Shown here piece after piece: positions 8,097-15,634 of a DNA stretch of 37,650 nt. Position numbers and translations under genes: made by a program. The stretch covers positions 1 to 37,650 of the forward strand of contig JAFBAN010000173.1 of the NCBI GenBank assembly GCA_019247775.1, in the 5' to 3' direction. Below the pieces are notes generated by a model. The model saw only the letters and a list, made by a program, of their open reading frames with translations. It had not been told where the DNA came from and ran no database searches. The DNA is from Chitinophagaceae bacterium (GTDB taxonomy: Bacteria > Bacteroidota > Bacteroidia > Chitinophagales > Chitinophagaceae). Each line of letters begins with the position of its first letter. Position 1 is the first letter of the stretch.

Positions 8097-8696
8097 CTTG
8101 GCCCCGAACCGCTCCGCCACTTTATTCCAGTTTACCACATTCCAGAAAGCGGCCAGGTAATCGGCGCGGCGGTTCTGGTATTTGAGATAATAAGCGTGTT
8201 CCCATACATCGGCGCCGAGGATGGGTTTGCCTTTCACGTCAGCCACATCCATCAGCGGGTTGTCCTGGTTTGGCGTTGAACTTACTTCGAGCTTGCCGTC
8301 TTTCACGATCAGCCAGGCCCAGCCGCTTCCGAAACGGGTCATCCCGGCCTGCGCAAATTTTTCCTTGAATGCATCGAATGAACCGAAGGCGGCATTGATC
8401 GCATCGGCCAGTGCACCCGAAGGTGCGCCGCCTGCATTGGGGGCCAGACTTTCCCAGAAAAATGTATGGTTCCAGTGACCGCCGCCGTTATTGCGTACCG
8501 CCGGACTGATCGTTCCGGCAGCAGCTACCAGTTCTTCCAGTGATTTGCCTTCATTGGGTGTTCCGGCAACTGCTTTGTTCAGATTGTCTACATAAGCCTG
8601 GTGATGTTTGCCATGGTGGATCTGCATGGTAGTGGCATCGATATGCGGTTCGAGTGCATCGTGTGCGTAAGGCAGGGGTGCAAGTGTGAATGACAT
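8094..8696 (-). CDS. sodA: Superoxide dismutase, Mn-type
   Basis: It dismutates superoxide to oxygen and hydrogen peroxide. The 200-residue length is normal for the Fe/Mn family. Metal ligands are visible in [10 protein letters not shown] (His27), the [11 protein letters not shown] motif, and [15 protein letters not shown] (Asp and His near the C-terminus). The segment [11 protein letters not shown] carries Gln where iron enzymes usually have Ala or Gly, favouring Mn or a cambialistic enzyme. There is no signal peptide, so it is cytoplasmic. A -7-like box on the minus strand lies 65 bp upstream. Confidence 0.95.
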   Translation of the reverse strand: MSFTLAPLPYAHDALEPHIDATTMQIHHGKHHQAYVDNLNKAVAGTPNEGKSLEELVAAAGTISPAVRNNGGGHWNHTFFWESLAPNAGGAPSGALADAINAAFGSFDAFKEKFAQAGMTRFGSGWAWLIVKDGKLEVSSTPNQDNPLMDVADVKGKPILGADVWEHAYYLKYQNRRADYLAAFWNVVNWNKVAERFGAK

Positions 8697-8760
8697 GATG
8701 GGTGATTTTTGATGTTTGAAAGAGAGCTTCGGCCGTCAGTCTTTAACTGTTGGCAGAGAA

Positions 8761-8768
8761 CAAATTTA
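8761..8768 (-). promoter_or_regulatory. Candidate -7 box for sodA
   Basis: Read on the minus strand this is TAAATTTG, an exact match to the Bacteroidota TAnnTTTG box, 65 bp upstream of the sodA start. No -33 TTTG is seen at 19-bp spacing. Confidence 0.4.
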
Positions 8769-8840
8769 CGGAGCCTGGCAGAGGAATCGGTACATTAAAA
8801 TGATTTCTTTCTTAAATCGAAAGCTGGGTATGGAGGGGTA

Positions 8841-8882
8841 TTTTTACCGCAAGGACGCTAAGACGCCAGGATTCGCAAAGGT
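8841..8882. repeat. Solo TTTTACCGC-type repeat arm
   Basis: The arm begins TTTTTACCGCAAGGACGCTA and continues with AGACGCC and CGCAAAGG units. It resembles one arm of the pairs at 7159-7242 and 32055-32528. No inverted partner was found within the 236-bp gap between sodA and the next gene. The rest of the gap holds only the sodA leader and promoter candidate. Confidence 0.65.
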
Positions 8883-8932
8883 GACATACGCCATTCCGTG
8901 GCGTATCATCGTGCCATGCGCGCAGTCACAAT

Positions 8933-9229
8933 TCAAACCAGACTATGCATTTTGGCGCCTTTTACCATGATGGTTTTGATAATGCCGGTAGCCTCCATAT
9001 GGTTCTTAACGGCAACGGCATACCAGCCGACAGAACCCGAAAATTTTGTTTTCTGCTGCCTGAAGCATTTATTCACCTCGTCGGTCAGCTGCGTAAATGT
9101 GAGGCCATTCTTTTTTCCTTTAAGCGCATGGTAAATGGCTTTTTCGAAAAGCGCATAGGTGTCCATTGCAATGGCCGGCGCCTGTTTTCCTTCGGGGTGG
9201 ATGCACTGGATTTTAGCAGCCTGTTTCAT
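8933..9229 (-). CDS. Small DUF6958-like protein
   Basis: The 98-residue product has the pattern IQCIHPEGKQAPAIAMDTY, a helix containing GLTFTQLTDEVNKCF, and then FSGSVGWYAVAVKNHMEA. I associate this layout with small conserved proteins now called DUF6958; the name is from memory and not checked. The fold looks like a small helical or winged-helix domain. There is no signal or membrane segment. It starts 2 bp after the tadA stop, so the two are co-transcribed. Function unknown. Confidence 0.75.
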   Translation of the reverse strand: MKQAAKIQCIHPEGKQAPAIAMDTYALFEKAIYHALKGKKNGLTFTQLTDEVNKCFRQQKTKFSGSVGWYAVAVKNHMEATGIIKTIMVKGAKMHSLV

Positions 9230-9231
9230 GA

Positions 9232-9669
9232 TTATCGTTTTGCTTTAAAAAAAGATTTCATCAGGAACGAACATTCATCCTGCAAGACGCCGGTTACCAG
9301 CTGGGTTTTCGGATGGAACGGCCAGTTATCGCGGGTGATATGCCGATAGCCGTTTTTCTCGTCGGGGGCACCGTATACGATACGGCCGATCTTGCCCCAG
9401 TACATGGCCCCGCAGCACATGAGACAGGGCTCCACGGTAACATACAGGCTCGCCTCGGGCAGGTATTTGGCCCCCAGATGATTGAAGGCGGAAGTAAGCG
9501 CCAGGATCTCTGCATGCGCTGTGGAATCATTCAGCAATTCTACCTGATTATGCCCGCGTGCGATGATCCTGTTGTCCATTACCACCACCGCGCCCACCGG
9601 CACTTCATCCAGTTCAAAAGCGACCTGCGCCTCGAGAAGAGCTTTGCGCATAAAAAAAATATCATCCAT
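9232..9669 (-). CDS. tadA: Nucleoside deaminase, tRNA-specific adenosine deaminase type
   Basis: This is a zinc-dependent CDA-fold deaminase. TadA converts A34 to inosine in the tRNA-Arg anticodon. The 145-residue product has the HAE motif at 52-54 (zinc His and proton-shuttling Glu) and PCLMC at 81-85 (two zinc cysteines). EVPVGAVVV lies near the N-terminus. The YGAPDEKNGY segment with KTQLVTGVLQDECSFLM follows. A free-base or nucleoside deaminase of the same family cannot be excluded from sequence alone. A heptad inverted repeat occupies its upstream region. Confidence 0.85.
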   Translation of the reverse strand: MDDIFFMRKALLEAQVAFELDEVPVGAVVVMDNRIIARGHNQVELLNDSTAHAEILALTSAFNHLGAKYLPEASLYVTVEPCLMCCGAMYWGKIGRIVYGAPDEKNGYRHITRDNWPFHPKTQLVTGVLQDECSFLMKSFFKAKR

Positions 9670-9675
9670 AGATAA

Positions 9676-9762
9676 GTCTGGAGTTAGGAGTTAGGAGTTA
9701 GGAGTTTGAGTTGAGAGTATGATTTTATGTACTCCAGACTCCTAACTCCAGACTCCAGACTC
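9676..9762. repeat. Inverted heptad repeat, TCTGGAG/TTAGGAG family (copy 2)
   Basis: The left arm is TCTGGAG followed by three TTAGGAG units (9677-9704). The right arm is CTCCAGA, CTCCTAA, CTCCAGA, CTCCAGA (from 9732). The centre is an A/T-rich loop. The right end TCA at 9761-9763 is the stop codon of the YdeI-like gene on the minus strand. The same heptads occur at 1-90 and 16517-16594. Confidence 0.9.
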
Positions 9763-10372
9763 ATTTCTTGTATTTCCAATGTCTTTGCTTTCCTTCCGCC
9801 ATCCATTCTACCGCGGTTTCCATTCTCCTGTTGCGGGTTTCCTCGGCTTTGGCGTCTACGATCCATTCTATATAGTCCCTTTTGGCAGACGGGCTGAACT
9901 TCGTGTAAGTATCGAATGCTGTTTTATTTTTCTTGATGGCTTTCAGGAAATAATCGGGGATCACCAGTTCCTTTTTTTCTTTGGGAATGCGGGCGGGCAG
10001 TTTTACCCCGTCGTCATTGAGTTTTTTGGCCTGTTTGATGAACCCGAGTATGATCTTATCCGAAGGGAGGTCTTTGATGTCTGTGATTCGTCCAAGGCAG
10101 CCGATCGTGCGCTGCTCATTTTTTTCAGAAAGGATCCCTTTCGGGTCGTTCAGCAATGCTGTTTTCCAGAAACCAAATACACAGTGCGCTTTAAATGCCG
10201 CAATACTGCAGAACGGACCTTTGTAATCAAAGGAAGGAAATCCCCATTTGATGGTCTCTTCCAGTTCAGGGCAACCCTGGTGCACCAGTTTGCGCAGGTG
10301 CTTCAGGATGGGTTGCGCAAAAGGCGCGGCTTTGGCGATATACGCATCGATGCGTGGATCCGGCTTGGCCAT
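9761..10372 (-). CDS. YdeI/OmpD-associated-type protein with N-terminal DUF1801
   Basis: The 203-residue product starts with a DUF1801-like segment (PRIDAYIAKAAPFAQPILKH, then CPELEETIKWGFPSFDYKG, about residues 4-60). It ends with an OmdA/YdeI-type segment (DYFLKAIKKNKTAFDTYTKF and KRDYIEWIVDAKAEETRNRR, about residues 137-185). Such proteins are small cytoplasmic iron-chaperone-like or bacteriocin-protection proteins of poorly defined role. The C-terminus is very basic (RRMETAVEWMAEGKQRHWKY). Its stop codon lies at the edge of the heptad repeat. Confidence 0.85.
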   Translation of the reverse strand: MAKPDPRIDAYIAKAAPFAQPILKHLRKLVHQGCPELEETIKWGFPSFDYKGPFCSIAAFKAHCVFGFWKTALLNDPKGILSEKNEQRTIGCLGRITDIKDLPSDKIILGFIKQAKKLNDDGVKLPARIPKEKKELVIPDYFLKAIKKNKTAFDTYTKFSPSAKRDYIEWIVDAKAEETRNRRMETAVEWMAEGKQRHWKYKK

Positions 10373-10398
10373 GGCGGCTGATTTAGGATCAAGGTATA

Positions 10399-10443
10399 AA
10401 AAAATAACCCTTGCGGCTTCTTGAAAATTGCGGAAGGCAAGGG
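10399..10443 (-). terminator. Terminator-like hairpin downstream of the DUF1080 gene
   Basis: On the minus strand CCCTTGC (10443-10437) pairs with GCAAGGG (10414-10408) around a 22-nt loop and is followed by TTATTTTTTT. It sits after the heptad repeat that follows the DUF1080 stop, so it could end the minus-strand sugar operon. Confidence 0.5.
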
Positions 10444-10449
10444 CGGGAA

Positions 10450-10538
10450 AAGCTGTTAGCCTTTAGCGATTAGCCGGTAGCAGGAGTAAATACAAATTAT
10501 CCTGGCTAAAAGCTAATCGCTGGCAGCTAACCGCTGTC
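10450..10538. repeat. Inverted heptad repeat, AGCGATT / GATTAGC family
   Basis: The left arm reads AGCTGTT, AGCCTTT, AGCGATT, AGCCGGT (from 10451). Read on the opposite strand, the right arm (10503-10538) gives GGTTAGC, TGCCAGC, GATTAGC, TTTTAGC. Both arms have a 7-bp period with an invariant AGC or TAGC core. The array ends exactly at the DUF1080 stop codon (10539-10541). Confidence 0.88.
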
Positions 10539-11282
10539 TTACAATTGTTTTACCATAATATTCTTATACCACACTTCATTCCCATGATCCTGCAGGGCGA
10601 AATGGCCTTTGAAAATGGTGGCGAATGCGGGCCATTGCTTGAATTTACTACCGGCGATCATCTGCTTCCAGTTATCATCGCCATAGTTGGTGGTTAGAAC
10701 ACTCACTCCGTTGAGGATGAATTCCAGTTTTCCTTTGTTGCTGATGATCTCTGCATGGTTCCATTCACCGGGGCCGGCTGCCACGCCTTCCTTTCCTGCG
10801 ATCAGATCATACAAATTGCCTGCACGGTGTTTGATGATCTTGCCATCGGGGTGACCTTCATTGTCCAGCACCTGCATTTCGGGCCCGGTATGATAGGTTT
10901 GCTTGAATTTGGCAGTATCTTCCTGTACCCAGAAGATCAGACCGCTGTTACCATTCTTCGCGATCTTCCAGTCGTATTTGAGATCGAAATTCTCGAACTC
11001 GCCATCCGTTACCAGATCATTTGAAATGGTCTCCCGGCCTTTTTCTTTCAGTTGTGGATTGAAATAGATCGCCCCGTCGCTTACTGTCCATGCAGAAGTC
11101 GGCGCCTTCCGGCCGTAGGTATGCCAGCCGTTCAGGGTCTTGCCATCGAACAAAGACATCCAGTTTGTCTGTGGGGCCGTTGATGCAGCTGCGGGACTGT
11201 TGTTGCCGCCTGTTGAAGTTCGCGCAGTGCTGCAGGCGATAAGACCCAGCGTGGCGATCGCGATCGTCGATACTATTCGCAT
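10539..11282 (-). CDS. DUF1080 (3-keto-disaccharide hydrolase family) lipoprotein
   Basis: DUF1080 proteins have a concanavalin-like sandwich fold, and characterised members cleave glycosides already oxidised at C3. The 247-residue product starts MRIVSTIAIATLGLIAC, a lipoprotein signal with Cys17. Family motifs are SLFDGKTLNGWH (about 43-54), the NSGLIFWVQ strand, TGPEMQVLDNEGHPD (about 131-145) and the C-terminal FALQDHGNEVWYKNI. It follows the cytochrome c gene after 6 bp. Together with the nearby GMC oxidoreductase this supports a 3-keto-sugar route. The actual substrate is not evident. Confidence 0.88.
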   Translation of the reverse strand: MRIVSTIAIATLGLIACSTARTSTGGNNSPAAASTAPQTNWMSLFDGKTLNGWHTYGRKAPTSAWTVSDGAIYFNPQLKEKGRETISNDLVTDGEFENFDLKYDWKIAKNGNSGLIFWVQEDTAKFKQTYHTGPEMQVLDNEGHPDGKIIKHRAGNLYDLIAGKEGVAAGPGEWNHAEIISNKGKLEFILNGVSVLTTNYGDDNWKQMIAGSKFKQWPAFATIFKGHFALQDHGNEVWYKNIMVKQL

Positions 11283-11288
11283 AGTTGA

Positions 11289-11690
11289 TTATTTCTTGAG
11301 TAAGAGAATGTATTTGACCATCTGTTTGGCATCCGCTTCGGTGAGCGTAGCGTGCGGCGTCATGGGAATAGTACCCCAAACACCCTGTCCGCCTTTGATG
11401 ATCTTGCCGGCAAGCATGGTAATATTCTCGTCGGTGTTGGCATATTTAGCTGCTACATCTTTATAAGCCGGACCGGTAAGTTTCTCACTCACTTTATGGC
11501 AGGTAAGGCAGTCCGATTTTGCGATCAGTTCCAGCCCTTTCTGGTAATCAGGATTCGAACTCATGTCGCTCGCTGCGGGCGCTGCAGCAGGGGCGGTGGC
11601 GGCAGTATCTTTCTTGTCTGTTGATGGCTTGTCGTTGCTGCAGGCTGAAACAATGGCCAGCAAGGCAACGGCTACATAGTACTTTTTCAA
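11289..11690 (-). CDS. Lipoprotein cytochrome c (class I)
   Basis: This 133-residue electron carrier has a lipoprotein signal with Cys17 (LAIVSAC) and an Ala/Pro/Thr-rich linker (about 20-45). One haem site CLTCH lies at residues 61-65. TIPMTPH supplies the probable axial Met110. The final helix ADAKQMVKYILLLKK is the usual class I ending. It is anchored in the periplasm, presumably at the membrane. It is directly followed by the DUF1080 gene and is the obvious candidate to take electrons from the GMC dehydrogenase on the opposite strand, though this partnership is inferred. Confidence 0.92.
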   Translation of the reverse strand: MKKYYVAVALLAIVSACSNDKPSTDKKDTAATAPAAAPAASDMSSNPDYQKGLELIAKSDCLTCHKVSEKLTGPAYKDVAAKYANTDENITMLAGKIIKGGQGVWGTIPMTPHATLTEADAKQMVKYILLLKK

Positions 11691-11722
11691 AATGTGCTTT
11701 TTATAGAATTAGGAATAATTTC

Positions 11723-11757
11723 TGATTTCCAATTTCCGATTCACCATTCACGTTTCT
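11723..11757. repeat. Single heptad block GATTTCC/AATTTCC/GATTCAC/CATTCAC
   Basis: Five consecutive 7-bp units, GATTTCC, AATTTCC, GATTCAC, CATTCAC and GTTTCTC, lie between the cytochrome c start and the TIM-barrel stop. No inverted partner is visible. The units are related to the CCATTCA family at 12846-13007 and 18324-18392. Confidence 0.6.
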
Positions 11758-11766
11758 CAAGTGAAG

Positions 11767-12825
11767 TTATTGATCAATTCCTAAAATCCGCCGGTTAAAA
11801 TTCTCATCAGATCCTGTTCCGGCAAAATCGTCGAATGCTTTTTCGGTTACTTTAATGATGTGTTTTTTGATAAAGGGTGCGCCTTCTGCCGCCCCTGTCG
11901 CCGCCTCTTTGATCGCACATTCCCATTCCATCACGGCCCATCCCTTATAATTGTAAGCGGCCAGTTTGCTGAAGATGGATCCGAAATCGACCTGTCCATC
12001 CCCCAGCGAACGGAAACGTCCGGCCCGGTTAACCCAGTTCTGGTAACCCCCATAAACACCCTGTTTGCCTGTGGGGTTGAATTCGGCATCCTTTACATGG
12101 AACATCCGGATCCGTTCATGATAATGGTCGATATAAGACAGGTAATCCAGGCATTGCAGCACAAAATGCGAGGGATCATATAAAAGACAGGCCCGTTTAT
12201 GGCCGTTCAGCTTTTCGAGGAACATTTCATAGGTCACGCCATCATGCAGGTCTTCGCCGGGATGGATCTCGTAGCAAAGGTCCACGCCGCATTCATCGAA
12301 ACTGTTCAGGATCGGCAGCCAGCGTTTGGCTAGCTCGGTAAAACCGGTTTCCACCAATCCCGCCGGGCGTTGCGGCCAGGGATATACCGTATGCCATAGC
12401 AGCGCTCCGCTGAAAGTTGCATGCGCATCCAGCCCCAGGTTCTGCGAAGCTTTCGCTGCATATTTCAGCTGCTGCACGGCCCATTCGGTGCGGGCTTTGG
12501 CATTATTGCGCACGCTTTCCGGCGCAAACCCATCGAACAGGGCATCATAGGCGGGATGAACCGCCACCAGCTGACCCTGCAGGTGCGTAGACAGTTCGGT
12601 GATCTGCAGTCCGGCGGCGTTCACGATGCCTTTGATCTCATCGGCATAAGTCTTGCTTTCGGCTGCGCGCTGGAGGTCTATGCAGCGGCTGTCCCAGGTA
12701 GGGATCTGCACGCCCACAAAACCCAGCGAAGCTGCCCATTTACAGATATTCCCCAGCGAATTGAATGGCGCGGCATCACCCATGAACTGTGCGAGAAAAA
12801 TGCCGGGGCCTTTTATTGTTGTCAT
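11767..12825 (-). CDS. Cytoplasmic sugar phosphate isomerase/epimerase-like TIM barrel
   Basis: This belongs to the xylose-isomerase-like TIM-barrel superfamily (metal-dependent sugar isomerases and epimerases). From the start at 12825 the product has 352 residues, beginning MTTIKGPGIFLAQFMGD, without a signal. Probable metal-site segments are LCYEIHPGEDLHDGVTYE, LLYDPSHFVLQ, MFHVKDAEF and the late VMEWECA. A longer in-frame start at 12921 would add 32 residues encoded by the heptad repeat (TIDHSQFTIHHS) and was rejected. It lies downstream of a Gfo/Idh/MocA gene, a common pairing in inositol- and keto-sugar-handling clusters. Confidence 0.88.
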   Translation of the reverse strand: MTTIKGPGIFLAQFMGDAAPFNSLGNICKWAASLGFVGVQIPTWDSRCIDLQRAAESKTYADEIKGIVNAAGLQITELSTHLQGQLVAVHPAYDALFDGFAPESVRNNAKARTEWAVQQLKYAAKASQNLGLDAHATFSGALLWHTVYPWPQRPAGLVETGFTELAKRWLPILNSFDECGVDLCYEIHPGEDLHDGVTYEMFLEKLNGHKRACLLYDPSHFVLQCLDYLSYIDHYHERIRMFHVKDAEFNPTGKQGVYGGYQNWVNRAGRFRSLGDGQVDFGSIFSKLAAYNYKGWAVMEWECAIKEAATGAAEGAPFIKKHIIKVTEKAFDDFAGTGSDENFNRRILGIDQ

Positions 12826-12845
12826 GTTTCTTGGTTTAGAAGATC

Positions 12846-13007
12846 GTGAATGGTGAATGGTGAATTGTGAATGGTCAATTGTGAGGCGTGAATCGTGAAG
12901 GGTCCATGGTCCATAGTCCATAGCGCCATGGACTATGGACTATGGACCATCGACCCGAAAATAGTCAGGCCGGCTTTTTTTCAAACCCCGTTCACCATTC
13001 ACCCTCA
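12846..13007. repeat. Inverted heptad repeat, GTGAATG + GTCCATA family (copy 1)
   Basis: The left arm is a run of GTGAATG-like heptads, changing at about 12900 to GTCCATG, GTCCATA, GTCCATA. The centre (12905-12950) is a palindrome in which ATGGTCCATAGTCCAT faces ATGGACTATGGACCAT. The right outer arm GTTCACCATTCACCCTCA ends in TCA (13005-13007), which is the stop codon of the Gfo/Idh/MocA gene on the minus strand. The array sits between two genes of the same strand. Confidence 0.9.
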
Positions 13008-14171
13008 CACCCTATATTCTGTCCATTTTTCTGCCGATGCCGAAGAGGCCACTACGTTATCTATGAACGCCATGCCGCGCACACCCTCATCCACGGTGGG
13101 GAAGTCCTGCATCTGTTCCGTTGCGGTCCTGCCTTCGAGCTTTGCGGAAAGGCTTAGCGCGAAATTGCGGTAGATATTGCCGAATGCTTCGAGGTAGCCT
13201 TCCGGATGGCCGCCGGGGGTGCGGCAATTATGGGTGGCATAATCGGATAGTCTGCCTTTATAATTACCGCCGGCCCTCAGCACCTGCATCGGTTGATCCA
13301 GCCATTTTACGAGTAAGGTATTGGGTTCGTGCTGTGCCCATTCAAGTCCGCCTTTTTCGCCGTAGATGCGGAGCTTCAACGCATTTTCTTCGCCGGCAGC
13401 TACCTGCGAAGCCATCAATACGCCTTTGGCGCCGTTATTGAATTTGAGAAGCACATTGCCATCGTCGTCCAATGCACGGCCCTCTACCATAATACTGAGA
13501 TCGGCGCAGAGATGGGTGATCTCGAGACCGCTTACATATTCGGCCAGGTGTGCGGCATGGGTGCCGATATCGCCCATGCAGCCGCTTTTGCCTGAGCGTT
13601 TCGGATCGGTGCGCCAGGCGGCCTGTTTATTGCCTTCACGCTCGCTCAGCTGGCTGAGCCAGCCCTGCGGATATTCTACCCATACCTTGCGGATCTTGCC
13701 GAGAGCGCCATCCTTTACCATTGCTTTGGCCTGCTTTACCATCGGGTAACCTGAATAAGTATGGGTGAGGCCGAGCAACAGGCCGGTTTCTTTTACTTTT
13801 TGCTGCAATTGTTTCGCTTCATCCAGGGTAAAGGTCATGGGCTTTTCGATCATCACATGAAAGCCATGCTCCAGTGCAGCCATTGCCGGTGCAAAATGCG
13901 CGAAATTGGGAGTGACGATCGTTACGAAGTCGATGCGCTTGTCGGCAGGCATCCTGCTTTCTTTTTCCATCATCTCTTCATAGGTGAGATAGGTACGTTC
14001 CGGCGGCAGGAATAACATCTCACCCGATTCTTTCGCGATATCGGGATTGATGCTGAGTGCGCCGCAGCATAGTTCTATCAGCCCATCCATATTGGCCGCG
14101 ATGCGATGAATAGCGCCGATGAAAGCATCTTTTCCGCCGCCAACCATACCCATTCTTAGTTTGCGATTCAT
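13005..14171 (-). CDS. Gfo/Idh/MocA family oxidoreductase (cytoplasmic)
   Basis: This is an NAD(P)-dependent oxidoreductase acting on a sugar or cyclitol. From the start at 14171 the 388-residue product begins MNRKLRMGMVGGGKDAFIGA, so the Rossmann glycine motif lies right at the N-terminus and there is no signal peptide. The EKP motif of the family is visible in HVMIEKPMTFTLDEA. The conserved DIGTHAAHLAEYVSG segment with its His lies about residue 203 onwards. The longer in-frame start at 14270 lacks support. It is divergent from the MFS gene across a 183-bp gap with a candidate operator. Confidence 0.9.
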   Translation of the reverse strand: MNRKLRMGMVGGGKDAFIGAIHRIAANMDGLIELCCGALSINPDIAKESGEMLFLPPERTYLTYEEMMEKESRMPADKRIDFVTIVTPNFAHFAPAMAALEHGFHVMIEKPMTFTLDEAKQLQQKVKETGLLLGLTHTYSGYPMVKQAKAMVKDGALGKIRKVWVEYPQGWLSQLSEREGNKQAAWRTDPKRSGKSGCMGDIGTHAAHLAEYVSGLEITHLCADLSIMVEGRALDDDGNVLLKFNNGAKGVLMASQVAAGEENALKLRIYGEKGGLEWAQHEPNTLLVKWLDQPMQVLRAGGNYKGRLSDYATHNCRTPGGHPEGYLEAFGNIYRNFALSLSAKLEGRTATEQMQDFPTVDEGVRGMAFIDNVVASSASAEKWTEYRV

Positions 14172-14212
14172 TATTATACTTTTTTGATAATTTCCAATGA
14201 AATTTTGCTGGT

Positions 14213-14233
14213 ATTGCGTCGTACTGACGCAAT
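14213..14233. promoter_or_regulatory. Palindrome in the divergent Gfo/Idh/MocA-MFS gap (candidate operator)
   Basis: ATTGCGTC (14213-14220) and GACGCAAT (14226-14233) form a perfect 8-bp inverted repeat around GTACT. It lies 42 bp upstream of the oxidoreductase start and 121 bp upstream of the MFS start. It could be bound by a regulator of the sugar island, or form a hairpin in the 5' leader of the oxidoreductase transcript. No regulator gene is adjacent. Confidence 0.4.
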
Positions 14234-14354
14234 TGCTGTAAAGCTTGTAAAAAAAAACGTTGCCCGCCAAATTTTATCAATCCGGTTTTAAAAATAAAAA
14301 ATTACATTTAACAACCGATTGCTTTCTTATTAACCCAAATGCCATACTAACCTT

Positions 14355-15602
14355 ATGCAAACCACTCCCCAACGCAACCAACTGTTTGTAGCGAGCTGTT
14401 TAGCTTTATTGGTCACTTCACTTTCTTTTGGTATCCGGGCAGGTATTCTAGGAAGGCTTGGCGTTGAGTTCGGCCTCAATGCCGCACAGCTTGGAACCAT
14501 TGCTGCTACTGCATTCTGGGGTTTCCCGCTTGCCGTGGTGATCGGGGGTTTCGTGGTGGATGTTATCGGCATGAAGCGTTTGCTGATCATTGCTTTTTTG
14601 TTTCACCTGGCAGGCATCGTGCTTACCATCTTTGCCGGCGGCTATTGGTCGCTGTTCATTTCAACACTGCTGATCGGCATTGCCAACGGTACCGTTGAAG
14701 CAGCCTGCAACCCGTTGGTGGCAACGATCTATTCGGATAACAAGACTACCAAGCTGAACCATTTCCATTTATGGTTTCCGGGAGGTATCGTGATAGGGAC
14801 TTTGATCGTGTACTTTTTAGACAAAGCAGGCATTGGCTGGCAGGTGCAGGTGGGCCTGATGCTGATCCCTACGCTGTTGTATGGGCTGCTGTTCAGCAAA
14901 CTCAGTTTCCCGGTAACGGAAAGGGTGGCCAGCGGCGTAAGCACGGGGGAGATGTACCGTTCATTGCTCAATCCCTTGTTCCTGATCATGATCATCCTGA
15001 TGTTTGGCACCGCCATCACTGAGCTGTTCACCGGGCAATGGATAGATGTGCTGCTGAAAAATGTATCCGACAATGCCATCCTGTTGCTGACGATCGAAAC
15101 CGGCATCATGGTGATCGGCCGCGGTTTTGCAGGGCCCGTAGTGCACCGCCTTTCGCCTACCGGCGTGCTGGTGATCTCGGCGATCCTGTCGGCCGTTGGT
15201 CTTTACCTGCTCGGTCACAGTTCCGGCAATATGTTATTTGTTGGTGCCATCATTTTCGGCATGGGGGTTTGTTATTTCTGGCCTACCATGCTTGGTTTCG
15301 TATCGGAGAACCTGCCCAAGACCGGCGCTGTTGGACTGAACCTGATGGGCGGGGCAGGTATGTTTGCCGTATCGGTTTATACGATCTTTATGGGAGGCTA
15401 TTACGATAAACTGGTGGCCGATAAAATGCCTGCAGGCGATACATCGGAAGCGGCAGTGGCGGCGGCAAAAAAGGCGGCAGGCCCCGAAGTGCTTAATGCC
15501 ACCCTGATCATACCCATCATACTCACAGTTGCATTTGCCATACTGCTGTTCTATATGAAAAGCAAAAAAAATACGAATTCAACGAAAGCGGCCATGGCAT
15601 AA
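14355..15602 (+). CDS. MFS transporter, probably sugar or sugar acid
   Basis: The 415-residue product has about 12 hydrophobic segments, starting with FVASCLALLVTSLSFGIRAG. The MFS A-like loop is present as VVDVIGMKRLLI (about residues 69-80). The central loop is near residues 180-200 and the last helix is LIIPIILTVAFAILLFYM before a Lys-rich tail. The closest recollection is the FHS/fucose-permease-like branch, but the substrate cannot be read from sequence. It opens the plus-strand half of the sugar-oxidation island and is followed 32 bp later by a Tat TIM-barrel gene. Confidence 0.9.
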   Translation: MQTTPQRNQLFVASCLALLVTSLSFGIRAGILGRLGVEFGLNAAQLGTIAATAFWGFPLAVVIGGFVVDVIGMKRLLIIAFLFHLAGIVLTIFAGGYWSLFISTLLIGIANGTVEAACNPLVATIYSDNKTTKLNHFHLWFPGGIVIGTLIVYFLDKAGIGWQVQVGLMLIPTLLYGLLFSKLSFPVTERVASGVSTGEMYRSLLNPLFLIMIILMFGTAITELFTGQWIDVLLKNVSDNAILLLTIETGIMVIGRGFAGPVVHRLSPTGVLVISAILSAVGLYLLGHSSGNMLFVGAIIFGMGVCYFWPTMLGFVSENLPKTGAVGLNLMGGAGMFAVSVYTIFMGGYYDKLVADKMPAGDTSEAAVAAAKKAAGPEVLNATLIIPIILTVAFAILLFYMKSKKNTNSTKAAMA

Positions 15603-15634
15603 ACGAATAACGGGTACATTTATAGCAAGTAATT

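Noticed and set aside
9684..9866. A minus-strand ORF spanning the heptad repeat and the end of the YdeI-like gene
   Set aside because: It is out of frame with the YdeI-like gene and its C-terminus is repeat sequence.
12826..12921. An N-terminal extension of the TIM-barrel gene by 32 residues
   Set aside because: It consists of translated heptad repeat (DSRLTIDHSQFTIHHS) and has no match to the start of the family; the ATG at 12825 fits the barrel N-terminus.
12846..13007. CRISPR-like direct repeats
   Set aside because: Units are 7 bp, vary continuously and form inverted arms; there are no spacers of constant length and no cas genes.
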